Source: Astropecten irregularis
Lineage: Eukaryota > Echinodermata > Asteroidea > Paxillosida > Astropectinidae
Assembly (NCBI GenBank): GCA_963971285.1
Contig: OZ020251.1
Coordinates: forward strand, 2,294,001 to 2,358,000
Direction: 5' to 3'
Length of the DNA stretch: 64,000 bases
Shown: one piece after another, positions 21,501 through 32,950 of the stretch
How positions within the stretch are numbered: position 1 is the first letter of the stretch
Layout of the letters: every line of letters starts with the position of its first letter
Made by a program: the position numbers and the translations under genes
Notes under the pieces: model-generated
What the model was told of the DNA's origin: nothing
Seen by the model: the letters and a program-made list of their open reading frames with translations, nothing else
Database searches by the model: none

Positions 21501-24500
21501 TCGGTTTGCGGAAACACCATGTAATAATCGTTCGTACTTTCGCACTTCTATATCTTTCGCAATTAGGTCTCAACGTTTCGAACTAGTCTGCTCTAGTCCG
21601 CATCAGGAGGAGGACTGTCAGGAAGTTGTTGTTGTTTCTGTCAGAAAGATTTAGTTGGTGGCATAATTAGGGTCAATTTTGGAGGGGCACTTGGGGGTGC
21701 ACCAATTTTTCAAGGGGTCACTGGTGAAAATGAAGTGAACATAAGTTAATTTCATTTGGGGGAGGGGCATGGTATCTCAGCGGAAGGGGAGGATAGGAAG
21801 CACTGTGCCCCCTATATGACAGAATGGATTGTTCCTTACGGGTTCTGTGTGAATGCAGCGTTGGGCCGTCTGAATGCCATCTCCAGGGGTGTTTTTGTGT
21901 AGTAATACGGGATGTTGTCTGCGGAAGAGAGAAGATAAAGGAAATTGCTGAAAACATTGCATGCACTGAATAATATGGCATGACCAACACTGATAACTGC
22001 TGCTACTGTCGCTGTTGCTGGTGTTGCTAATGCTCTAAGTCAACAATCTTGCAGCAGTCATATGCTGGTGCTGTTTTCCCTTCTTTGCTGTTCAATATGG
22101 TGAACATTTTATTCATATTTACTGAAGCTTTTTGGGCCGACTTTGCCGGTAGTTAATCGTTTCCTTAACTATTTTCTCATCTTTCCATTCTCATTTTCAT
22201 TCATTGTCCTTACCTATGGCGTTCCATTTTGCGGGGTTAGTTGAACTTGTAACACAGTTGTAGATGGGTGGTGTCACTGGTCTAAAACGACAAAAAACAA
22301 GAAAAGCCACTCAGACTTTGGCTTCGGTTTCGTTCAAATACTTAACAATAAGCTGCTTTTTTGGTATTGAGGCTAAGGCTATGTTCTTTGTTTCAACGCA
22401 GAGTATCTATATGCAAACAGTAGTCAAAAGCCGCTATCCCAATACCCGTTACTCTGAGATGGATGTATGGATTGGAGCTGAAGTCGCAGCCATAGGAGAT
22501 GTTTCCAACAGGACTAAAGTATCTTTCTCTACTCAAAACAGAGCATCTACTTCCAAGCCATAGCCAAAAGCCTCAATTTTAGCACCAGTTAAAATGGATG
22601 TATGAAATGCAGCATTAGCCGCAGCCATAGCTGATGTTTCAATTACAAGGACCTACCTGTGAACTCCTGTATGCCAGGCAGCCGCTATCAGCGTATTGCA
22701 GACGTAATCCACAGGTGAGATATCGGCTATGGCTTCTGAGTTTGCAAGCATGGATCGCAGCAAGCCCATACCGGTCTAAAATGTACAAAGAATGAGATAA
22801 GGAAGATGATTTAACAACCAATATACCAATCACTAAATGGAGAAAGCAATTTTTACCTATCCACTCCAGTAGTGGACTTCACAAAGCACTGAGATTGATA
22901 TTAAATCATGACTCAATCTCAATTGCTAAGCAAAGTATGATGTCACAATACAAAATCCCTATGGTAATTTATTGACAACTCAAAGTTAAGATTAATCTTA
23001 CTGTTTCATGAAATTGGCCCCTGACATGGTTTTAAAGCAATTAATTCCTGTTACTGGCAAGTACCTTTAAGAAAAACAAAATTCTATACTGCTTGGACAT
23101 GATTCGCCCTGTTGCAGGGCAATAATAATACCTATTGCATTGTGGGTACACAATTCAAATTTGTCAGATACTCACCGCGATGAAGAGTCCACTTGGTCCA
23201 TTGAAGTTGTCTATCCATCCCTGCAGAAGCAAAAAAAAATCCAATAAACAAAAATTAAAAAAAAAAAATAATAAAATGAAATTTTAAGATAATGTTCTAT
23301 TTTCAGTTTCAGTGCTATTATGAAATGCGCATGTCCTGAAAATTGCAATCTTGAAGAAAAAATAAACATTCCATTTGCATTCCGCCGTTAAGTTTCATGA
23401 TAGGCTCCACTAAAATTGTTTATCATTCCACTCAAGATAAATCCCCTAAGATAGATGGGATATGAGGACTGAAATAATGACCTGAAAAATTTCTTCAGCT
23501 CAGAACTTACTAGGGTAGACTACTCCGGTACTGAAGTTTGAAAATTGTGACACTACAAATTGTGCAGCTGCGTTAACATCAAAACCAAATAAGACCCAGA
23601 TTGCCCTAAAAATGAGAGACACAAATCAAGACAGACAGGGGCCAATTTCATAGTGCTGCTTAGCACAAAAATTTGCTAAGCATGAAATTTCTGTCTAAGA
23701 AAAAACAAGATTAACAACCACATTTCCGTGTGTTGTGTATCACTTGCAATTGTTCTTTGGTTGTTGTTGGCTGACCATTAATATCAAATGGAATTTGCAA
23801 TGCCGTGGTTTGTTTTATTGGGCTAGCCATTTTTGTGCTAAGCATTTTTTTGTGCTAAGCAGCTCTATGAAATTGGCCCCTGGTCTTTACCGGGTAAGGT
23901 TCTTTCCATGCTGCACCAACGATTGAAGGTCTGACTATGCAGAGTGGTAACCCGCCTCCTTCCTGCAATAAGACATATTCCGCTAAGGCCTTGGTGAATG
24001 TGTAGGTGTTTGGTCGTTTGCCGAGGAGTTTGGGCGTGATGGATTCTATCATGTCCTCACTCATCCACCTTTAAGATAAAATCAAGATACAACATTCAAA
24101 CAGGTTAACAAAGAAAGATAACAATCTGGGACACTGCCAACGTAAGGCTGGATAGCTCAGTTGGCAGAGCGCTGGGCCCTTTTCCAAACCTCGGCTCCAG
24201 CTCAGGCTTCGGCTCCAGCGCTGTCATCCATATGCTGAAAATGTAGGTTGTGGCTTTTCATTGAAGCTGAAGCTCTGTTTTCATGTTCAAAATAGTGTAT
24301 CTACTTCCAAATTGTAGCCAAAAGCTTCTATTTTGATACTTGCTATTTAAAAATGGATTCAAGAAGTGGAGCCGAAGCCGGAGCCTGAGCCGGAGCCGAG
24401 GTTTGGAAAAGGGCCATGGTACAGTATTCCGGGGGTCGCAAGTTCAAATTCCACTCCAGTCAATGATGCTGGGATACAGCAGTATGTGAGTTGTTTCATG

Positions 24501-27500
24501 GCTTTTGACTGCCAAATGAACAAAGACAATTAGGGACATGGTCAACATGGGTCTGGAATAGCTCAGGTTATAGAGCCCAGACACAGTATTTGGGAGGTCA
24601 CGGGTTCAAATTCCACTCCAGTCACTCTTCTGTATCAACCTTTCAATAAAAAAAAAATTGCTTGGAACTTTGCACATGGCATCCATAATGAGGACAAAAC
24701 TCAGTTATCTCGGTGTAATAAAGGTTCATGTTTGAAAAGTTTGCATAACATCTTAGTACTGCACACATTCGGAGTCATTCTTTGACAATCTTCCTCCACG
24801 GTTTGTTAGAAGGTAACCATGTGCCACATAACAACACTTTGACCACAGTCAAATCTCTGGCCCAAAACTTCCTGACAGAATGACGAACGCGAAGGTTTTA
24901 AAATTTGATTTGTGTTTTTGTTTTCTTTTTTTATAATATATGTATATATAATCATGTTAACCGGCTTAGTTGTGAACCTCCCATCATTTGAAACGTCAAA
25001 TTTTGACTTACTCAGTGGCATTCATGAGCTTGTAAGGGTCCATCGGTGGAGGGTATACAATCTCCTCAATCTGTGATCTGTCACAGTTGGCGTACGCCGT
25101 TGACACATGCAAGAAAACCTTCGCAAAAAAAGAAAGAAAAATATGATTTCTTAAATCATTTTAATATTATCTTTATAGCTTTCATTGTAATGTTAGAGGT
25201 TACATCAACATATTTTAGAATCTTGAATAATATTCCAATTACAAAACTTTTTACCAACCAATTATCAATCTTTGAAACAACATAAAATAATTTGTTTTTA
25301 AATAAGTTCGTTCAGGCCCATGAAACATAACCTGCTTTTGTCATGGCCATACCTCAAGCTTCGTCATTCCTTGAGCTAGATGAATCATTTTTTGTACTCC
25401 GAGCACGTTGAGTTGTAATGAAAGACTACAAAGGAAAAAGACAACACAAAACACCATTACTATGGTAATAGAGACAAATGTTCTTGTAAGAGAAGTTTAC
25501 GTTTATGGGGGTGCTGGCAAAAGTATTTTATCAAAAAGTCGACGGGAGTCTTCTTATGTGGGAGGGACCTGGGGGGAGGCCCTGGGAAGTGGTAGGGATC
25601 AACAAACGAAACTCTTAAATAACCTCCAAATCTCCAGCAATCTGCAACAGTAAGCTGGACCCAAGAAATTCCCAGCTTACAATCACCCATCTTAACTAAC
25701 AGCTATAGTATACAAATTGTACAAGATTAGACAAAGGACTGTAAGCAAGCAATACAGGAAGTACGCGGCCCAAACGTGTTGCTAATCTATGATATGCGAT
25801 AGCGATAAGCACGTGATTCGACCTTGCCAGAGTAACATGGCAAAAGTTGTCTTGTGATAAAGAACTTACTGGCACACAAACCTCTACTAAAGGTACTTTG
25901 GTTTTTGTCAACGAAATGCATATTCATGGGCAAGTTTTTTCAGTCCCATACGGTGCCCACTTTTTGAAGAAACAGTGAAAAACGCCCACAGTATTTCTTA
26001 AGTCTTTTCACCGTTATTTTTTTATCTTTAAAAGATCAAAATTGTTTTTGAACATTGGTTCTACTCTTTTCTGAATAAATCCAGCATTTTAGGCAGAAAA
26101 ATGTTAAGGTATGTTTCTACCATCACCATCTTTATACCCTGTAAGTTATAGGTATAAATCTGTGAAGATTTCTGTTTCAGTATGCTCAGTATGCTTCAGT
26201 ATCAAAGTATGATACTACCTTTAAAGAGAAAAAAGTTCTGGGAATCAAAAACCACAATTTAATCCTCGGACAAGATTTAAACTCTACTTCCCAAATCAAA
26301 TAATCCGCTTAAAAGAAACAGATAAAACGGAGTAAAAATAGAAACGGGACCTTCCAAAAATATCATCTTCCGCTGATATCTCTTTCTTCTGACAAGGATT
26401 ATCACGGGATTAAAACTGAGAACCGAGATAAGCAGAGCTTAATCTCGTTACCGATTTCTAAAAATAAAAAATTGTTCGAGTTATCTTTTTGTGTTGGTTT
26501 AAACAAACATACTGCATGTGGGGCTTAACACGCAAAGAGCATGTTATACAACGTGTGTATGTGATGAGCGGTAAGGTATTTAATAGCTATAGGGCCTAGG
26601 TAGTAAATTTCCAATGCTACTAAATAATGGTTTATGACTCGGAGGAATGTTTTGTAAGCAAAATAATGTCAATAAGTTTGACACTGAAATGTGTCAAAAC
26701 AGTAGCTCTATGGAAGATGGACAACAGGGCTTAAATTTAAGGAATCTGTTATCATTTCCGCTTACGATAGCAGACTTTTTTGCTAATGGTTTAGCATATT
26801 TCATGGGAGAGTTTTCTTTCTTGCTAGGCTAAGCAAGAACTGCATAATGACAGCGTTAGCAGAAAATAATCACATCACGGTAAGTCTAGAAATTCTTTGC
26901 TAACCCATAGTCTTGCTTACTAATTCCATGAAATAGATTTCATGCGTAGCAGTGCCCGTAAGCACAAAAATAGGCTGGAACGGATTCCATGAAATTGGGC
27001 CCGGGTAATTTAATCACAGTCAAGCAACTCTGACTGTGTGTATAGTACATGCTTGAGAATCCAATCTGTGTAGTAGGCCAGTGGTTGTAACTAAAGCAGG
27101 CTCAATTTGCGTAAAATCGGCACTTACGTAAAAAGACAAGATTTCCGTGCTTATGAAATCCTGATGGATTAAGCAGGGATGTTCATGTTGTAAATGTGCC
27201 TAGTTTGCAGAAAGCTTTCTCGCTCACTTGGTAAGTGTAGAAATTTGGTTCCGAGCTTGTAAGCGTAGAATGAGGATCACAATTGTAGAATTCAGAACCA
27301 TGACATTAGGCCCAGTTACGATTCAGCTATTTTGCAGTGATCCTTGAACTGACCTGAGTTTTTCATCGAAGCGGACGGTGGCAGCGCTGTGAATGAGAAT
27401 CTGTACCTCCTCCTGGAGCCTGTTCACGTTCTCCTCGGACAGGCCCAGGTTGGGTTCCTGAAGGTCGCCCCCTACTGCTACCAACTTGTCCAAGAGGCTA

Positions 27501-30500
27501 GCGTCATCTTCCCTGATTCTGTCAAACAGCTATGAGGCAAAACACACAGAACATTCCTCAACGACAAATTCCCAACAGGACAACAAGTCAAACCATCACC
27601 TTGCTGCTAAAAAGAAGCCATGAAACCACGCACACACCGCCACACCCCAGGGATCGTTTCAATGATACACGCAACAATGCTGCAACCTGGGAACGGTACA
27701 TGGGGGATCACTCAAAGAGGATACGGCTTTTTAATCAATACATACGTGAAATAACCACTGACTGCCAAACGAACAAAGATAGTTGACTATTGGGGTCACC
27801 ACCAACGTAGGGCTGGATGGCTCAGTTGGTAGAGCGCCTGTACGGTATTCAGGAGGTCGCCGGTTCGAATCCCACTCCAGTCAATTTTTCTTTGTTCACT
27901 TTTCAATGACTTAAAACTCAGTCAGTTTCCCTTGTGCTTATTTCACGTATAGGTTTTATTCTAATACACCATGCGACTTCTTGATGTTGAAATAAACTGT
28001 TCCTATGGAAATGTGGAATTGTTTTCAGGTATAAAAATATGTGATTCCCTAAAAGCAGGCCATATAGTTTTAAAGATATAAAAGAAACTGTGAAACATGA
28101 TGTATGGAAGACATGTTCAGCTTATAAAAAGGTGGGAGAGGAACCATGGATAAAATGTTCCAAGGCTCTGTGGGGTAGTGCCACAGAATCTGCCAAGACT
28201 GAAATCAATATTATTAACCTACATGGAAGCTTGGCCTGTGGTGGGACTCAAACCCAGGGGCCAATTTCATAGAGCTGCTTAAGCACCCAAAACCTTGGTA
28301 AATAAAATCCTTATACCAGCCAAAACTCCTTGTGAATGTTATGCTCAGCCGAATACAATTCAAAAGCAGTAAACATCACATGAAAATCTGGTCTGTAATC
28401 CTGTTTGATGACTTTGATCAAGGAAATGTTTGTGCAAGCAGCTCTATGAATTTGGTCCCCGGTTCCAGTGGGGAAGGTAAAGGACAGGAACCACCCCACC
28501 ACCATCAGGGATTTTCCCTGTCACACAGTTTAACGTAAACCCAGCTAAACACACTAACATACCATTGACTTGGTGATATTCTGGAGTCTATCAGCAGACG
28601 TATGACCGGCCTTCGGCCTGACGAGGAGGTATATCATCTTCAGCATGGGACACGATCGCAGCAATTTCTCCACCAGGACTTTCCCGATGAAGCCCGTCGC
28701 CCCGGTTATAAAAATGCATTTTCCCGCGAAGTACTCCGATATGGAGGGAATGGGATTGTTGTTGGAGGCCTGGAAATGAATGACAGAGGCAATGTTAAGA
28801 ACTCAGGCCTGAAACAAGACTATAAGCTGGTTGCAAGGTAAAAAGGTCAGACAAATGAAGTATGTACATGACGTATTCTACATGTGTATAATGCATCTAG
28901 GCCTACATGTATAATGCATAGGCCTACATGTACAATTGTACATGTAAAATACGATTTAACCAGTTTGATGACTGATGAGGCTGCTCACAAGAACTTCAGC
29001 TTCGGCCATGGTTGTGGCTCAACCACAACCTGTCTTTAAAGCTTCTGAGTGATAAAGCCAAAGAGAAAGCCATAGCCTAAGCCAAAGTTTCTAAAAGGCT
29101 CCAGGAAACAGTACTTGTTTGCAGAAATTTCCTATGTACGCCCTATTATATCCCATGCCATAGAAATACCACCCAACGATGGACTCTTGCAGAATCAGGA
29201 AGGTTCATAGTCTACATGTAGCTTCAAGATGGTGAACTTACCAATGCCCAGGACTCCAAATCTGTTTTGGCCTGCATTTCAGCAGACTGCGGCTTTTCCT
29301 TCCTATCTACTGAATTAGTTTCCTCAATAAGCATTGCACATTATAGTCCGATCCAGGAAAAAGACCCAAAGTGTTTTAGTCTCTACCAGACGAGTAACAA
29401 AAATTGTACACTTGTACGGCAGGTGTTTTTTAACAGGCCTTTTTCCTCAAGCTCCAGAACGACAAAGTGACGATTAAAACACACACTTCTTGTACGATTC
29501 AAGCACATACATGTAGAAGTGGCTCCACGTTGAATTATACTTTGTACAAGTTCAGGGACTAAGTAGACAGATCGTACGAGAAAAAGAACAATGCGTCTAG
29601 ACACTGTACATCTACGTGCCGAGAGCAGGCCCGGTTAAGCATGAAAGAGAACATGTGTGACAGAACACTCCTAATGAACAGACCGTATACTGGACTTTGG
29701 AAATTGGTTTTATATGTACAGGTCTGCAAGGGCGGCCTTGGTCACCGGTGTGAGTCTGGTCCATTGTGATCGTTACGCAACACGCATTATGCAAATATGA
29801 ATATGATTAATGAGTAACAGACACTGTGGGGATTATTTCTTCTGCTGATATGTGTACATAGACCTATAGTGCACCCGAACTGCTTCATGTTTCTGAGTGG
29901 ATCTTGAATCAGTCAATATTTCACATTGTTAAGATTTCAAAACCAGGTTGGGTCAAAGGGCCTTTAAATATAATTTTGTAGGTCTTGGGTTTTACAGTGT
30001 GACCTTCATAATATAATACCAATGTGCAATATCCTATGGCAAATTGCATTATTATATTATGCTTGGACCAAATTGAGCCTTCAAGCCCCATTAAGTTTCA
30101 ACTTTAATTAAAACTAAAACTGTCACAGTGCCTGAGGCTCTGCTCAATATGCCTACATTGAGGTGTCCTCCAAATTCCAAAATGCCAGATGCACTAGTAT
30201 CCCTAGTATCAATCGTGCATTGTTGGGAATATTGAGGCATCAAGCCATTGAATTTTGAAAGCGTGTACAGTGTCTGAGCTCTACAAATACAGTATTTTCC
30301 AGTTATGTGTCCTGTATAATCCCACACTGTGCAGTTTCCTTTTGGCATAATTTTTATGTACACTCAGAATGTACATGTACATGTACATGTAGGGCCTATT
30401 TGGAGCAACATGTGCCATCAAGCAACATACAGTATGAAGTTTACATACATCATGGGCTCTACAGTCACGTGTCCTTCAAAATAACACACTATGCAGTACT

Positions 30501-32822
30501 GTATGTTACACAGTGTAAATACATGTAACTGGGTAGTGTGCACTCAGTACTTCTAATAAACTTGTTGATAAACTGGTTGTCTACATATGTTTAGTTAAAA
30601 TTACTGAATTCTATTAATAAAACTGGCTTAAGTCCAAACCTTAAAAGTCTAAGAACATGAAAGGAAATACACAAATATAGCCTTGTATTATTAGGCCTAT
30701 ATCTCCTTTATCTTGTAAAGACAACATTCACACTAAAATTAGCCTTAAACATTTTCTTTTTTAAGCACTAATCCACAAATTGAAAAAAAAAACTCGCAAT
30801 GATTTAATCAAGAATTAGGCAGATAATGTAATTCAAACAGCTTTTATTTAGAAGTTGGATTAAGGCCGATAGTGGCAAGCAGTCTGATAGGATGATAAGA
30901 TAATAATGCGATTAAATTAATAAGGGCAAGGCATGGTATATCCCAACCCACATGCATGCCACAGTTTTTGCCCACAAGTGGTAGCTGGGCATTAATTAAA
31001 GCGTGGTATCCTGAATAGTGCAGTGGAGTCAGAGTCAGGGTTTAGGGGAGTCAAGTTGGCGTAGCGGTTCTTTCCTCGCCTTTCACCATGTTCACCTCTG
31101 TGGACCGGGTTCAAGTCCGGCTCGGTTCACAAGTGGATTGGGTTTTCAGTCCCTGCCTGATTCCATGGGTTTTACTCAGAATATAATTCTGGGGTTTTCC
31201 TCCCACCTCTAAAACTGTATAGATCTTCTTCTCATCATCTTTCCATGACAGGTTTCTTCAGGCTTGCGAGCTGCAGTGCCTAGGGCACTTTTGAGGAATC
31301 CTTGGTGTCATTACCAGAAATAAATAAATAATAATAATAATAGTGTGGTTTCTGTGGTAATAATGCATGGTTTATGATCCATTCCCCCCTGTGGAGACTA
31401 TAGTAAGCAGCTCTTGTGTGATAGACGTACAGGCTTATATGATTTTGTGAGAAAATCAGTATCGGAATAAACCTATGATACTACTTCCTCAAATTTCCTC
31501 CCGATGGCAATGATGTAGATTTTGTGATCATCATCTGACCTTGCTAAGCAGATTTCAATCAGAAAAACACTCAGAATTGGTTTTGAAAAAGGCCGTAGTA
31601 AACTAAAACCCATAGCAAATGCCAGTGCATTACAAAGCAACACTGCATGTCGTCAATGCCTAAATGGGCGGGCTTACAATGTACCAGGATTGTGGCAATT
31701 TTGCCTAGTAAAACTAAAAGGCTGACAAGAACATAGCCCCAAAATGTGATGTAATATTATCATTACTATGCCTGATTTAATATTATTTAAACTCATCCTG
31801 TTAAAGGTAGTATCATACTTTGGTACGAAACCAAAACAGAAATATTCACAAATTTACGAATAATTTTCAGGGTATGAAGAATTGAAGATGGTGCTGGTAG
31901 AAACCTACCGTTAAAATGTTTCAGCCTGAAATGGTGTATTTATCCAGAAATTAGTAAAACAACGACCGAAAATCTTTTTGATCTTTTAAAAGATCAAAAA
32001 TAAAAGAGAAAAGACTTAAGAATTACTGTGGCCGTTTTTCACGATTTCCTCAAAAAGTGGGCACCGTATGGGACTCAAATTTTCACAGATGACTGTGACT
32101 GTATCTTCCTTGATATTTTTGCCCACGAATTTGTATTTCTTTGACAAAAACCAAAGTATGATATTACCTTTAACACTAGTAGGCCCTAGGTCAAGTCAAA
32201 TCTAATCAAGTTAAAACTATCTGCTTAGCTTGGCCTTGGGAGATGTTCAACGTCTCCAAGCTAAAAAAGTAAGGCAGGACTCTTCCAATTAAGTTAATTT
32301 AATAACTGTATTCATTTATTGAATAATTAATACACACGCAATTTCTGAGAAGAAGTGTACGCACTATATTACTACTTTACTATTGTGTAGAACAACTTTG
32401 CAACTAAATTACAATTCACTTAACTTATGAACATGATCAAGCAATTACTAAATTAGCCTAGGCCTAGTTTAATTTAATTTAAGCATTTAGGCCAAACAAG
32501 AAAAATTATAAAACAACTTCGAATTCGAGACTTCACCACACAGATAATGAGTACATTTTGCAATAATTATGATCAATATTTGTTTGCAATCTGATATTTA
32601 CGACGGACCAAGATCGTAATAACCAGAGTAGATTCTATAGGGTCGTTGTAACACGTTGTAAACGCGTGTTAATTAATGAAGAAGATCGTAATCACGTCAT
32701 ATCGCCTCATCATCATTCATGCGCTTGATCATCCGGCATGCCATTGTCACTCGTCTCATTCTCGATCACACAAGGTTATCAGAGGCCTAATTTGAACAAT
32801 TTAAGTGCTTCATGCTTACCAT
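18579..32822 (-). CDS. FAR: Fatty acyl-CoA reductase, FAR1/FAR2 type (520 aa, 14 exons)
   Basis: Reduces long-chain acyl-CoA to fatty alcohol with NADPH for ether lipids and waxes; family members are peroxisomal tail-anchored enzymes. Exons in coding order: 32820-32822 (ATG, end of exon 1), 28563-28769, 27354-27529, 25353-25425, 25012-25118, 23891-24068, 23176-23220, 22657-22775, 22214-22281, 21840-21918, 21332-21421, 20826-20955, 18998-19125, 18579-18738. All phases agree (1563 nt); human FAR1 is 515 aa. Rossmann motif TGATGFIG at 23-30, STAYA near 160, active-site YTFTK at 211-215, IVRPSIVGA just after. The C-terminal FAR_C (sterile) region ends in a hydrophobic stretch ([14 protein letters not shown]) followed by basic residues, as in FAR1. 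The start is the weakest point: ATG|GCC gives [14 protein letters not shown], in line with short vertebrate N-termini. An alternative first exon is at 29242-29334. Confidence 0.92.
19213..19366. mobile_element. Palindromic MITE with GAAACGTCG motif (FAR intron)
   Basis: The left part TGTTGTCTTGCTGGAAGCGA continues into CGTTTCGGCTGCTGGAAC. The right part carries CAGCAGCCGAAACGTCGCTA and CAACAAGACATC, an inverted match of about 40 bp. A second inner stem (CAGCATCC) is also visible. Confidence 0.65.
19456..20663 (+). repeat. 87-bp tandem array in FAR intron, interrupted by a MITE
   Basis: About twelve copies of an 87-bp unit (GGTTGGTATGTGATGGTCCC ... AGAGGTTGGCCTATA). The copies are about 95 percent alike. 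Because 87 is divisible by three, the frame 19419-20381 stays open for 320 codons, with a 29-residue period. No exon or splice signal links it to FAR. A MITE at 20209-20490 splits it. Confidence 0.92.
20209..20490 (+). mobile_element. MITE with GGTGCGTTCC / GGAACGCACC ends (copy 2), with 5-bp target duplication
   Basis: A 282-bp element inserted in one unit of the 87-bp array. CCTGG lies on both sides (20204-20208 and 20491-20495), while the array unit carries it once (AGGCCTGGTTGG), so ends and duplication are unambiguous. Non-coding. Confidence 0.92.
21035..21300 (+). repeat. Second tRNA-derived SINE family (copy 1, FAR intron)
   Basis: Contains a B-box-like GATTCGAGTCCAGCTCGG, then CACAAGTGGATTGGGTTTTC and TCTTCTCATCATCTTTCCAT, and ends in CATTACCAGAAATAAAA. 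It is colinear with 31045-31345, where the front is better kept. The tail of simple A/T repeats fits a LINE-mobilised SINE. Confidence 0.75.
22300..22640 (+). repeat. Diverged GCCATAGCC/GCTCCGGCTCC-type repeat in FAR intron
   Basis: Contains GAGTATCTATATGCAAACAG, GCATCTACTTCCAAGCCATA and paired GCCGCAGCCATAG blocks that resemble the inside of the elements at 24175-24415 and 37976-38263. Boundaries are unclear. Confidence 0.4.
23638..23880. mobile_element. GGCCAATTTCAT-type MITE, abutting a FAR splice donor
   Basis: A complete palindromic copy of about 243 bp with GGGGCCAATTTCATAG at one end and CTATGAAATTGGCCCC at the other. It ends only about 10 bp from the end of FAR exon 23891-24068, just inside the intron on the minus strand. 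Confidence 0.85.
24146..24466 (+). repeat. tRNA-like repeat split by a transposon
   Basis: The left half GGCTGGATAGCTCAGTTGGC is at 24146, and the right half with GTTCAAATTCCACTCCAGTC ends near 24462. The two halves make one tRNA-like core once the element at 24175-24415 is removed. Confidence 0.8.
24175..24415. mobile_element. MITE with GGCCCTTTTCCAAACCTCGG ends, inserted in a tRNA-like repeat
   Basis: 241 bp, with 24-bp perfect inverted ends (GGCCCTTTTCCAAACCTCGG plus CTCC). GGCTCC/GGAGCC units run inward from both ends. The inside carries TCTACTTCCAAATTGTAGCC. Relatives: 37976-38263 and a right-end fragment at 3765-3820. Confidence 0.85.
24551..24650 (+). repeat. tRNA-like repeat, degraded copy
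   Basis: GGTCTGGAATAGCTCAGGTT with B-box GGTTCAAATTCC and end CCAGTCAC, about 100 bp downstream of the split copy. The anticodon-arm region is rearranged. Confidence 0.7.
25888..26224. mobile_element. TTAAAGGTA-type MITE (copy 1, FAR intron)
   Basis: Ends TAAAGGTACTTTGGTTTTTG and AGTATGATACTACCTTTAA are inverted. The inside has AAAAGATCAAAATTGTTTTT and GTAAGTTATAGGTATAAATC. Six copies in the window share the order of these blocks: 25888, 31801, 45171 (partial), 47300, 56631, 60972. Confidence 0.8.
26925..27003. repeat. Partial palindromic repeat related to the GGCCAATTTCAT MITEs
   Basis: CATGAAATAGATTTCATG and CCATGAAATTGGGCCCGGG mark remnants of the family. Internal CTTGCTTACT and AGCACAAAAATAGGCT survive. 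Too degraded to bound. Confidence 0.45.
27615..27945 (+). repeat. tRNA-like repeat with inverted head module
   Basis: 27615-27735 is the reverse complement of the head block found in direct orientation at 42360 and 48005 (it ends GGGGGATCACTCAAAGAGG). It is followed by CGTGAAATAACCA, normally a tail end, and then a direct core at 27811-27883 and CAATTTTTCTTTGTTCACTT. Confidence 0.8.
28257..28460. mobile_element. GGCCAATTTCAT-type MITE (copy 3, FAR intron)
   Basis: Starts GGGGCCAATTTCATAGAGCT and ends AGCTCTATGAATTTGGTCCCC. The internal order matches the copy at 36408-36650 (TGTGAATGTTATGCTC, CAAAAGCAGTA). It ends about 100 bp from the FAR exon at 28563. Confidence 0.8.
29242..29334 (-). other. 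Possible alternative first coding exon of FAR
   Basis: On the minus strand an ATG at 29334 opens 31 codons ([15 protein letters not shown]...ESWAL) ending at a strong donor, CATTG|GTAAGTT. The phase fits the exon at 28563-28769. A TAA lies three codons upstream in frame. It would give a 550-residue enzyme with a polar N-terminal extension. It competes with the ATG at 32820-32822 and could be an alternative promoter product or chance. Confidence 0.35.
30370..30395. repeat. ATGTAC microsatellite
   Basis: A short run of TGTACA units (AATGTACATGTACATGTACA), self-complementary. The same hexamer is scattered nearby at 28860-28950. Confidence 0.6.
31045..31345 (+). repeat. Second tRNA-derived SINE family (copy 2, FAR intron 1)
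   Basis: Front GGGAGTCAAGTTGGCGTAGC, B-box GGGTTCAAGTCCGGCTCGG, body CACAAGTGGATTGGGTTTTC, tail ACCAGAAATAAATAAATAAT ending in a TAA run. Front, B-box, body and simple-repeat tail are in the usual SINE order. Confidence 0.8.
31801..32172. mobile_element. TTAAAGGTA-type MITE (copy 2, best preserved)
   Basis: 372 bp from TTAAAGGTAGTATCATACTT to CAAAGTATGATATTACCTTTAA. TTAA at both ends could be a target duplication or part of the inverted ends. The inner ATCTTTTAAAAGATCAAAAA forms a hairpin. Confidence 0.85.
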
Positions 32823-32950
32823 TTCCTCGTGCAAAAACCCCTCAAATACCTGGAAACAGTCACTTGTAGCTTCAGAATCAATCTTTTGGGCGTCGTTGCC
32901 TGGCCTTGAGTTTGTAAAATTTCCGTTCGCATGGGACACGAGCGCTGTAC
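32820..32950 (-). other. FAR exon 1 (5' UTR and start codon)
   Basis: On the minus strand this stretch ends GAGGAAATG|GTAAGC at 32820. The ATG fits the Kozak pattern, with G at -3 and, after splicing, G at +4. The frame is open back to 32950 without an in-frame ATG. At 32950 a possible acceptor (CACTATTCCAG) means it might be an internal exon of a longer N-terminus. I prefer it as the first exon, starting upstream without that splice. Confidence 0.5.
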
